Source: VBAS01 sp035292525
GTDB lineage: Bacteria > Bacteroidota > Bacteroidia > Chitinophagales > Chitinophagaceae
Reading direction: 5' to 3'
NCBI GenBank assembly: GCA_035292525.1
Contig: DATDPZ010000110.1
Coordinates: 1-6,082, forward strand
Length of the DNA stretch: 6,082 bases
Part shown: in pieces, positions 1 to 5,925 of the stretch
How the letters are laid out: each line of letters starts with the position of its first letter
Position numbering within the stretch: the stretch's first letter is position 1
Translations under genes and position numbers: made by a program
Notes under the pieces: model-generated
The model's database searches: none
The model's input: only the letters and a program-made list of their open reading frames with translations
What the model was told of the DNA's origin: nothing

Positions 1-1
1 C

Positions 2-760
2 AGAAAAAAAATTATTTATGAGTTTGATGATGCCATCTGGATTCCCGGGGGTGAAGAAATCGGAACTGCTAAAAGATGGCTGAAAGCAACCTGGAAAGTA
101 AAATATATTATCAAATGGTCATATAAAGTAGTTGGTGGAAATGAGTTTCTTTGCAACTATGCCCGGCAATATAGTTCTTCTGTTATTTTAATTCCAACGG
201 TTGTAGATACTGATGCAGGTCATCATAAAATTAAAAATCAGTTGGAAGGTGACCGGGTAGTGGTGGGCTGGACCGGTTCACATACTACCCTGCATAATCT
301 TGATGAAATTGAGCAGTTGATTCCTGAATTAAAAAAGGAAGTTGACTTTGATTTCATGATAATCTCTAATAAACCTCCTGACTGGAAATTTGATTTTATT
401 TTTAAAAAATGGGAAGAAAAAACTGAATTAGAGGATTTACTGAAAATGAATATCGGTGTGATGCCTTTAAAAGAGGGACCCTGGTTTGAAGGAAAATGCG
501 GGTTCAAACTTATTCAATATCTCGCTTGCGGCATCCCGGCAATTGCTTCACCTGTTGGGGTGAATTCTCAAATAGTTCGGCATAATACAGATGGATTTAT
601 TGCAAATGATAAAGAAGAATGGATCCGGTATTTAAAAATGCTTATCAGCAACCCGGAACTGAGAAACAGCATGGCCCGCTGCGGTCGTGATCATATTGTT
701 GAAAACTATAGCCTGGAAAGTCAGTTGGCCGTTTTTTTAAATTTATTTAAGGAGAACTAA
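2..760 (+). CDS. GT-B glycosyltransferase, 5'-truncated by window edge
   Basis: This is the C-terminal part (252 codons plus TAA) of a glycosyltransferase that probably transfers a nucleotide-activated sugar onto a lipid-linked glycan at the cytoplasmic face of the membrane. The frame is open from base 2, so the TTG at 242 is an internal codon and not the start. Numbering from base 2, visible motifs are FDDAIW (8-13), the interdomain GWTGSHTT (89-96), GVMPL (152-156) and GFKLIQYLACGIPAIASPVG (167-186), the donor-binding signature of GT4-like enzymes. The usual E-x7-E pair is altered: the second Glu is replaced by Gln in LIQY and the first is not at its normal spacing, a pattern I recall from other Bacteroidota glycosyltransferases of this subgroup. 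Family members are about 360-400 residues, so roughly 110-150 residues lie off the left edge. The methyltransferase follows 9 bases downstream in the same frame, suggesting cotranscription. The fold is confident; the donor and acceptor sugars are unknown. Confidence 0.9.
   Translation, partial: RKKIIYEFDDAIWIPGGEEIGTAKRWLKATWKVKYIIKWSYKVVGGNEFLCNYARQYSSSVILIPTVVDTDAGHHKIKNQLEGDRVVVGWTGSHTTLHNLDEIEQLIPELKKEVDFDFMIISNKPPDWKFDFIFKKWEEKTELEDLLKMNIGVMPLKEGPWFEGKCGFKLIQYLACGIPAIASPVGVNSQIVRHNTDGFIANDKEEWIRYLKMLISNPELRNSMARCGRDHIVENYSLESQLAVFLNLFKEN
749..754 (+). promoter_or_regulatory. AAGGAG Shine-Dalgarno-like motif before methyltransferase
   Basis: AAGGAG lies inside the last codons of the glycosyltransferase gene. 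It is 15 bases from the ATG at 770, longer than the usual 5-9, and 21 from the ATG at 776. An in-frame ATT at 761 would be at ideal 6-base spacing, but ATT starts are rare. Bacteroidota often initiate without a Shine-Dalgarno, so this may be coincidental (the AAG GAG codons encode Lys-Glu). Confidence 0.25.
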
Positions 761-769
761 ATTTCATCT

Positions 770-1651
770 ATGTCAATGTCCTTTCATCATTCATGTTTGA
801 TTTGCCGGAGTGATGCAATACATGCTTTACGGGGATATGAACGTCATGATCTTGTTTGCTGTTCCGCTTGTGGATTTATATTTATGCGTAAAATACCGAC
901 CAGTGAAGAATTGGAAAATTATTATGCTGTATTTGATTATGAAAAGGAAAAAGAAATTCCGTCGCTAACGAGATTGAGCCTAGAAAACCGGTTAGATCAG
1001 TTTGAAAAATACAGGCAAAACAACCGCATGCTTGATGTGGGTTGTGGCGAAGGCTGGATGCTGGAACTCGCCATGCAAAGAGGTTGGCAGGTATGCGGAA
1101 CTGAATTTTCACCAAGGGCCATTGAGATCTGCAAAAACAAGGGGATAAAAATGTACAGCGGCATCCTGCATCCGGAAAATATGGGAGAAAAAGATTTTGA
1201 TGTCATCATTTCTTCTGAGACCATCGAACATATAAATAATCCACGGGAAGAAGTTTTAAATATTCATCAGCTCCTGCGTAAAGGAGGTTTATTTTTTGTT
1301 ACAACACCCAATTTTAATTCCTATCTGCGGCTGATATTCAGAGATAAATATGATATTATCCGGTATCCGGGACATTTAGCTTATTACACAAAAAAAACAT
1401 TAAAGAAACTACTGTCTGAATCAGGTTTTAAAAAAGTAGAACTACAAACCACTGGGATGAGTTTCTCACACTACCAGGTAAGCAAGAGGAAGGACGACAA
1501 ATCGTTTGAAATAAATTACAAAGCGGATGAAGAACTGAGAAACAAAATAGCCGCATCTTCTTTGCTGAAGCTGGTTAAAAAAATTATAAATGCGGGGTTA
1601 TCTTTTTCGGGGATTGGAATGACATTAAAAGCATTTTATACAAAAAAATAA
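770..1651 (+). CDS. Class I SAM-dependent methyltransferase with N-terminal CxxC pair
   Basis: This 293-residue soluble protein has a Rossmann-fold methyltransferase core. Motif I is DVGCGEG (89-95), the acidic residue ending strand 2 is in GTEFSP (E112), the strand-4 region is FDVIISSETIEHI (143-155), and LLRKGGLFFVTTPN (168-181) follows. GHLAYYTKKTLKKLLSESGF (201-220) is typical of the Methyltransf_11/23 group found in glycan loci. Before the core, C9-x2-C12 and C31-x2-C34 (with C30 adjacent) resemble a small zinc-binding knuckle. By context it probably methylates a sugar hydroxyl or a chain terminus in the cytoplasm; the acceptor is unknown and a small-molecule substrate is possible. The ATG at 770 is chosen because the preceding in-frame stop is at 758-760; the ATG at 776 (Met3) is an equally legal start and changes nothing important. 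It sits 9 bases after the glycosyltransferase and ends 2 bases from the convergent membrane gene, leaving no room for a dedicated terminator. Confidence 0.9.
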   Translation: MSMSFHHSCLICRSDAIHALRGYERHDLVCCSACGFIFMRKIPTSEELENYYAVFDYEKEKEIPSLTRLSLENRLDQFEKYRQNNRMLDVGCGEGWMLELAMQRGWQVCGTEFSPRAIEICKNKGIKMYSGILHPENMGEKDFDVIISSETIEHINNPREEVLNIHQLLRKGGLFFVTTPNFNSYLRLIFRDKYDIIRYPGHLAYYTKKTLKKLLSESGFKKVELQTTGMSFSHYQVSKRKDDKSFEINYKADEELRNKIAASSLLKLVKKIINAGLSFSGIGMTLKAFYTKK

Positions 1652-1653
1652 AA

Positions 1654-3024
1654 TCAGGTAAGCTTTTGTTTCTCTTTCTTTTTTTTCATTTTCAGCATTA
1701 GTTCTTCTTTCGGAGGATTAAAAATAATGAAAAGAAAAGCCGTATAAAAAGGCATGCAGGGAATTTTATACCGGGAAAGCGAACCGAAATTGGATGTGGA
1801 GATGCCAACTGCAAACGCAAATACCAGCGTAAAGATCAGGCAGAACTGAAGTGTTTCATCTGCCAGTATCCTGTATAGAACCCTTAAAGGATTATTTCTG
1901 AAAAGAACTGCCAAAGTAAATAGCAGAAAAAATAAGGCTTCTATGGCTGAGATCATGACAATAGGTTTTCTGGCCTCCCATGGATAAGGCCGGAATAAAG
2001 TAACATTTATTCCGGCCGGCGCCTTTTCAAGCATTCCCATTAATGTAGGATCCATATCTCCCAAATCATAACCGGACCCATCCTGTTCAGTTGAAACACG
2101 TAATAAATAACTACGGGTTGAATAAGATTTTGATGCAAGACTTTCTACATTATATTCCCCAAACATTTCCGATTGCAATCTGCCTCCGATTACAACTAAA
2201 CCAATTATAGCAGTTATATATAAAAAATATCGGGCTATAATAATAAGTCGCTGGTTTTTTATTTTATAAGATAACAAGCCTACTCCCCATAATAATGCCG
2301 CGGGTAAAAAAGCCATAACGATATAGGACTTTATTATAAAAATAATATAAAGAAAAAACATGGCGGCCAATGAGTTAGCAACTGGTTTTTTGTTTTCATA
2401 AAATATAAGGTAGAAAAAGTGCACCACCCATCCGATACAACTAAAAGTAATGGTGTCTTTCATAAAACCTGAACCCCAGAACACAACACTCGGGATAAAA
2501 AGAAAGGCCCAGGCCATCTGTTTTATCAGTTTTGGATAAAGCTTTGTGAATACCACAAACATTTTCCATATACCTATAAATGATAAAGCAGTAAAAATTA
2601 CTGTGGTTGGTAAATAGGTAGTTAACGTAAACAAACCCAGGAAAGCACCTATTGCAGAGATAATAAATTCGGGGGGACTGCTATACCAGTACATCTGCGA
2701 AGTATACGGGTATGCATCCGTGTCATACATGTCTGCAAAATTGGTTATTAACCGGAACCAGGTACTGAAAGAATCATGTAGGGAAGAATTAATAATAAGC
2801 GTCTGATGCCAATAATTTAAAGTATCTCCACCGCCATAATAATAATAGTATAAAAGCCCGACAAATATGCCGCCGAATATTTTCAATCCAAAGGCCCACA
2901 TAAAATATTTTCGCAGCGGGTGCTTTTTTTTATAATATTTATTCCGGTAGTAAGAAGCAATAAGGAAAACAATAAACAGGAAGAACGGGAGTAAAAGGTA
3001 ATCAGTTATAGTAATATATTGCAT
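1654..3024 (-). CDS. Polytopic membrane protein, Wzy-like candidate, family not firmly recognised
   Basis: This 456-residue protein has about ten or eleven hydrophobic segments, near residues 7-24, 42-60, 118-137, 139-160, 168-184, 191-209, 216-247 (probably two), 260-280, 354-375, 391-409 and 420-436. A polar loop at 281-353 lies between two of them and is probably extracytoplasmic. Other marks are YYYYYGGGDTLNYW (59-72), PSVVFWGSGFMKD (178-190), SRYKIPCMPF (417-426) and a lysine-rich cytoplasmic-type tail (445-454). Many membrane spans, one large loop and a glycan-locus setting fit O-antigen/exopolysaccharide polymerases (Wzy-like), which diverge too much for motif proof. The WGSGFMKD and RYKIP..P patterns recall that group, but a membrane glycosyltransferase or another transport or ligation step is also possible. 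It is the only minus-strand gene here. The ATG at 3024 opens directly before the first hydrophobic segment. A strong hairpin lies within codons 336-346, and two A8 runs occur at codons 32-34 and 447-449. That it is a real membrane protein gene is secure; the function is not. Confidence 0.85.
   Translation of the reverse strand: MQYITITDYLLLPFFLFIVFLIASYYRNKYYKKKHPLRKYFMWAFGLKIFGGIFVGLLYYYYYGGGDTLNYWHQTLIINSSLHDSFSTWFRLITNFADMYDTDAYPYTSQMYWYSSPPEFIISAIGAFLGLFTLTTYLPTTVIFTALSFIGIWKMFVVFTKLYPKLIKQMAWAFLFIPSVVFWGSGFMKDTITFSCIGWVVHFFYLIFYENKKPVANSLAAMFFLYIIFIIKSYIVMAFLPAALLWGVGLLSYKIKNQRLIIIARYFLYITAIIGLVVIGGRLQSEMFGEYNVESLASKSYSTRSYLLRVSTEQDGSGYDLGDMDPTLMGMLEKAPAGINVTLFRPYPWEARKPIVMISAIEALFFLLFTLAVLFRNNPLRVLYRILADETLQFCLIFTLVFAFAVGISTSNFGSLSRYKIPCMPFYTAFLFIIFNPPKEELMLKMKKKKEKQKLT
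1988..2017. repeat. Perfect 12-bp inverted repeat with 6-base loop inside membrane gene
   Basis: GGCCGGAATAAA at 1988-1999 is followed by loop GTAACA and its exact reverse complement TTTATTCCGGCC at 2006-2017. In the minus-strand mRNA this covers the codons for roughly P336-P346, at the end of the predicted external loop. It lacks an adjacent T-run on the minus strand. On the plus strand a GC-rich hexamer and then TTTT (2023-2026) follow. A weaker competing 5-bp stem, GGCCT (1972-1976) with AGGCC (1987-1991), would share its left arm. Confidence 0.85.
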
Positions 3025-3043
3025 AAAATATCTACACTAAAAT
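3025..3043. promoter_or_regulatory. 19-base spacer between divergent starts
   Basis: This AT-rich spacer separates the divergent ATGs of the membrane gene and asnB. It is too short to hold two bacterial promoters. Any promoter for either gene must therefore reach into the coding region of the other, or asnB must be reached by longer transcripts. No clear Shine-Dalgarno is present for either gene, and the A-rich stretch before asnB is typical of Bacteroidota leaders. Confidence 0.4.
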
Positions 3044-4945
3044 ATGTGCGGAATTGCCGGTATAATTGCGTTTAATGAAACAGGCCGTCAACGGGTACCA
3101 AAAATACAACAATCCATCCGAACCCTTGAATCCAGGGGGCCCGATGATGAAGGTATTTATTGTACAAGAGACCTGGGGCTGGGTCAAAAAAGATTATCAA
3201 TAATTGATACCAGTAAAGAGGCTAATCAGCCAATATGGAGCCATGATGGCCGCTATGTTATTATTTATAACGGTGAAATATTTAACTATAAACAACTTCG
3301 CAGCACCCATTTTTCAACGGATGAACAACGGTTTTTTAAAACTAATTCCGATACAGAAGTACTCCTTGAATTATTTGTAAAAAAAAGTCATGAATGCCTT
3401 CCGCTTTTAGAAGGTTTTTTTGCTTTTGCTATCTTCGATACACAAGAAAAGACTTTGTTTATAGCCCGGGACCGTTTTGGAAAAAAACCAATTTCTTTTT
3501 ATCAGGATGAAAATATTTTTGTTTTTGCCTCCGAACTGAAAGCTCTATTTGCTTTTGATATTCCCAGACAATTAAATTACGAAGCGCTTAAACTTTATTT
3601 TCAGTTTGCTTATATCCCCCAGCCACTGTCTATTCTTGAGCAGGTAGAAAAAGTCAGACCCGGCCATTATTTAATTTTAAAAAACGGAATCCGGGAAGAA
3701 AAAAAATGGTACGACCTTCCGCTAACGAAAGATTATTCCACCGTTATGTCTTATGAGGCAGCTCAAACAAAGCTGGAAGAATTGCTGGAAGAATCAGTGG
3801 TGGACAGGCTGATCAGCGACGTGTCTCTTGGCGCTTTTTTAAGCGGAGGAATTGATTCATCTGTGATCGTTGCATTGGCCAGCCGTCATCAGGAAGCACT
3901 CAATACATTTTCGATAGGATTTAAAGAAGAAAATTTTTTTGATGAAACACATTTTGCAGAATTGGTGGCCCGGAAATTTAAAACAAATCATACTTCTTTT
4001 ACATTGGGGGTGGATGATTATCTGAATCATATTTATGATGTACTGAATTACCTCGACGAACCCTTTGCAGACACTTCAGCTTTACCACAGTTTATTTTAA
4101 GTATGGAAACCCGTAAACATGCTACCGTTGCCATTTCAGGCGACGGAGGGGATGAAGTATTTGCTGGTTATAATAAGCATCATGCTGAATGGCAGGCCAG
4201 GAGAAAATCCATAAAAAGCACGTTGATTAAAGCAGCGTCCCCATTATGGAAAGTATTACCGAAAGGAAGAAATACAAAAATGACAAACCTGTTCAGGCAG
4301 TTAGATCGTTTTTCAGAAGCGGCTCATCTTTCTTCGAAAGAACGTTACTGGCGTTGGGCTTCTACTTTTTCTGAAAATGAAGTGGAGAAATTATTACAGC
4401 CGGGTACCTTAACAAAAGTGGATAGCTCCATGGTAGAAAATATTAAAACCGGCTACCTGTCAGGAATAAAAGACGATGATTTTAATTCTGTTTTAAAAAC
4501 TGATCTTGATCTGATTTTAACCGGGGACATGCTGGTAAAAGTTGACCTGATGAGTATGGCAAACAGTCTGGAAGTCCGTTGCCCTTTTTTAGATCACCGG
4601 GTGGTGGAATTTGCTTTCACCTTGCCGGCAGACTATAAAATAAAAGGAAATGTGAGAAAGCGGATTGTAAAAGATACATTCAGAAATTTATTACCTGAAG
4701 AAATATATAACCGTGGAAAAATGGGCTTTGAGATCCCTTTGTTGTCCTGGTTTCGCAATGAATTACATTCTTTTGTTTTTGATGAATTATTATGCGAAAA
4801 GGTAATAACAGAACAGGGAATATTTAATTTCAGTTTTATTGAGCGTATGAAAAATCAATTGCACTCGAATAAATCAGGGAACGTTATGGAACAGCTCTGG
4901 GTACTGATCGTTTTTCAATACTGGTATAAAAAATATTTTTTGTAA
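3044..4945 (+). CDS. asnB: Glutamine-hydrolysing asparagine synthase-type amidotransferase
   Basis: This 633-residue cytoplasmic enzyme uses glutamine ammonia and ATP to amidate a carboxylate; the classic reaction is aspartate to asparagine. The N-terminal class II glutaminase domain (about 2-215) has the nucleophile C2 directly after the start Met, which fixes the ATG at 3044. It also has RGPD (31-34), R50 in KRLSIID, NGEIFN (76-81) and SDTEV (102-106). The synthetase domain (about 240-630) has the ATP pyrophosphatase loop SGGIDSS (267-273), LDEPFAD (337-343), SGDGGDE (365-371), SLEVRCPFLDHRVVEFA (508-524) and GKMGFEIPLLSWFR (558-571). All key residues appear intact and the length is normal for bacterial AsnB. 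Placement inside a glycan locus, 5 bases before a deacetylase-like gene, suggests it may amidate a uronic acid or another carboxylate of the polymer, as proposed for AsnB/WbpS-like proteins in O-antigen clusters. A housekeeping asparagine synthetase role cannot be excluded from sequence alone. Confidence 0.95.
   Translation: MCGIAGIIAFNETGRQRVPKIQQSIRTLESRGPDDEGIYCTRDLGLGQKRLSIIDTSKEANQPIWSHDGRYVIIYNGEIFNYKQLRSTHFSTDEQRFFKTNSDTEVLLELFVKKSHECLPLLEGFFAFAIFDTQEKTLFIARDRFGKKPISFYQDENIFVFASELKALFAFDIPRQLNYEALKLYFQFAYIPQPLSILEQVEKVRPGHYLILKNGIREEKKWYDLPLTKDYSTVMSYEAAQTKLEELLEESVVDRLISDVSLGAFLSGGIDSSVIVALASRHQEALNTFSIGFKEENFFDETHFAELVARKFKTNHTSFTLGVDDYLNHIYDVLNYLDEPFADTSALPQFILSMETRKHATVAISGDGGDEVFAGYNKHHAEWQARRKSIKSTLIKAASPLWKVLPKGRNTKMTNLFRQLDRFSEAAHLSSKERYWRWASTFSENEVEKLLQPGTLTKVDSSMVENIKTGYLSGIKDDDFNSVLKTDLDLILTGDMLVKVDLMSMANSLEVRCPFLDHRVVEFAFTLPADYKIKGNVRKRIVKDTFRNLLPEEIYNRGKMGFEIPLLSWFRNELHSFVFDELLCEKVITEQGIFNFSFIERMKNQLHSNKSGNVMEQLWVLIVFQYWYKKYFL
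3099..3106 (-). promoter_or_regulatory. Possible Bacteroidota -7 element for the membrane gene
   Basis: Read on the minus strand this is TATTTTTG, an exact match to the Bacteroidota -7 consensus TAnnTTTG, placed about 75 bases upstream of the membrane gene's ATG and inside the asnB coding region. The -33 position, 20 bases further upstream, reads TTCA, a poor match to TTTG. In AT-rich DNA such octamers arise by chance (another occurs inside asnB at 3514-3521), so this is only a candidate. Confidence 0.2.
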
Positions 4946-4950
4946 AGCAC

Positions 4951-5925
4951 ATGTCAGCCGGAATTTTTACCATATCACTGGATTTTGAACTTTACTGGGG
5001 GGTAAGAGATCACCGGACGCTGGAATCTTATGGAACGAATATTAAAAATGTGCATCAGGTAATTCCACGGTTACTGGATTTATTTGAACAGCATGAAGTG
5101 CACTGCACCTGGGCTACGGTTGGCTTTCTTTTTTTTAATAATAAAGAAGAATTGACAAATAGTTTACCAGCTGTGTGTCCGGTTTATTTACAAACGTCCT
5201 ATGATCCGTACAGTTACCTTAAACAAAATGAACTGGAACCGGTATATCATTTTGCTCCGGGCTTAATAGAAAAAATCAGGAATACTCCAGGGCAGGAAAC
5301 AGGCACGCATACTTTTTCGCATTTTTATACACTTGAACGAAATACGACTGCTGAACAATTCAGTGCAGATCTTGATGCAGCAATTAAAAAAGCCAGGGAG
5401 TTCAATATTGATATTTCAAGTATCGTTTTCCCGAGAAATCAATATGCTGACATGCATTTAAAAATTTGCAGGGATGCAGGTATAAAAGTGTACAGGGGAA
5501 ATGAAGCGTCAGGAATTTACAGCCCGGTTTCCAGGGAAAAAGAAAATATTTTCCGGCGGGCTGTACGATTAGCCGATACCTATTTAAATATTACAGGTCA
5601 CCATTGTTACGGGCTACCAGCTGCCGCGGAGATGATCAATGTACCCGCAAGCCGTTTTCTCCGCCCATATTCCAAAAAGCTGAAATGGCTGGAAGGTTTA
5701 AAATTTAACCGGATCAGGAAAAGCATGGAACACGCCGCAACAAACGGGCTTATTTACCATCTTTGGTGGCACCCTCATAATTTTGGAAATAATATGGAAG
5801 AGAATTTTGAGTGTCTCGAAAAAATAGTAAAGACTTTTTCCAGGTTAAACCAGGAACAGAAAATGGTATCCCTGAACCTAAACGAAATTTTTATCCAATC
5901 AAGGAAAAACCATTATGAAAATTAA
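4951..5925 (+). CDS. NodB/CE4-fold polysaccharide deacetylase-like protein
   Basis: This 324-residue protein belongs to the NodB-homology (carbohydrate esterase 4-like) superfamily, which removes N- or O-acyl groups from sugars using a metal. Motif 1 is SLDFELYWG (9-17), with D11 and E13 where classical enzymes have TFDD. Motif 2 is the metal-binding H-x3-H in GTHTFSHF (H120, H124). Motif 3 resembles FPRNQ (160-164). A C-terminal LWWHPHNFG (271-279) supplies further histidines (H274, H276). There is no signal peptide or membrane segment, so it should act in the cytoplasm on a nucleotide-linked or lipid-linked sugar rather than on mature polymer. It starts 5 bases after asnB and overlaps the formyltransferase-like gene by 11 bases, so these three are probably translated from one mRNA. 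Substrate choices include an N-acetylated or N-formylated amino sugar. The family is confident; activity is likely but the altered motif 1 leaves some doubt. Confidence 0.88.
   Translation: MSAGIFTISLDFELYWGVRDHRTLESYGTNIKNVHQVIPRLLDLFEQHEVHCTWATVGFLFFNNKEELTNSLPAVCPVYLQTSYDPYSYLKQNELEPVYHFAPGLIEKIRNTPGQETGTHTFSHFYTLERNTTAEQFSADLDAAIKKAREFNIDISSIVFPRNQYADMHLKICRDAGIKVYRGNEASGIYSPVSREKENIFRRAVRLADTYLNITGHHCYGLPAAAEMINVPASRFLRPYSKKLKWLEGLKFNRIRKSMEHAATNGLIYHLWWHPHNFGNNMEENFECLEKIVKTFSRLNQEQKMVSLNLNEIFIQSRKNHYEN

Noticed and set aside
242..244. TTG start for the first glycosyltransferase, giving a 172-residue protein
   Set aside because: The same frame is open back to base 2 and encodes family motifs such as FDDAIW upstream, so the gene begins before the window.
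238..507. 89-residue minus-strand frame
   Set aside because: It is antisense to the glycosyltransferase, has no recognisable domain, and is explained as a shadow of that gene.
882..1224. Two minus-strand frames (882-1115 and 997-1224)
   Set aside because: Both are antisense to the conserved methyltransferase core and show no independent protein features.
1652..1653. Bidirectional terminator between the convergent genes
   Set aside because: The gap is 2 bases and I see no GC-rich hairpin around 1620-1700, only T-rich coding sequence.
2906..2913. TATTTTCG as a -7 element for asnB on the plus strand
   Set aside because: It mismatches the TTTG core, lies about 130 bases upstream of asnB inside the membrane gene, and has only a weak -33 partner (TTTC at 2881-2884).
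3772..3794. Tandem 11-of-12-base repeat GCTGGAAGAAT
   Set aside because: Two copies encode LEEL/LEES in a helical segment of AsnB conserved in the family; chance or codon similarity explains it.
4928..4941. A6-TA-T6 palindrome at the end of asnB
   Set aside because: It is low-complexity AT sequence encoding the Lys-Lys-Tyr-Phe-Leu end of the protein, with no GC stem, so it is not a convincing terminator; the deacetylase gene begins only 5 bases after asnB.
5542..5553. 12-base palindrome GAAAATATTTTC in the deacetylase-like gene
   Set aside because: It is AT-rich with no loop, lies within coding sequence, and has no partner sites seen elsewhere in the window.
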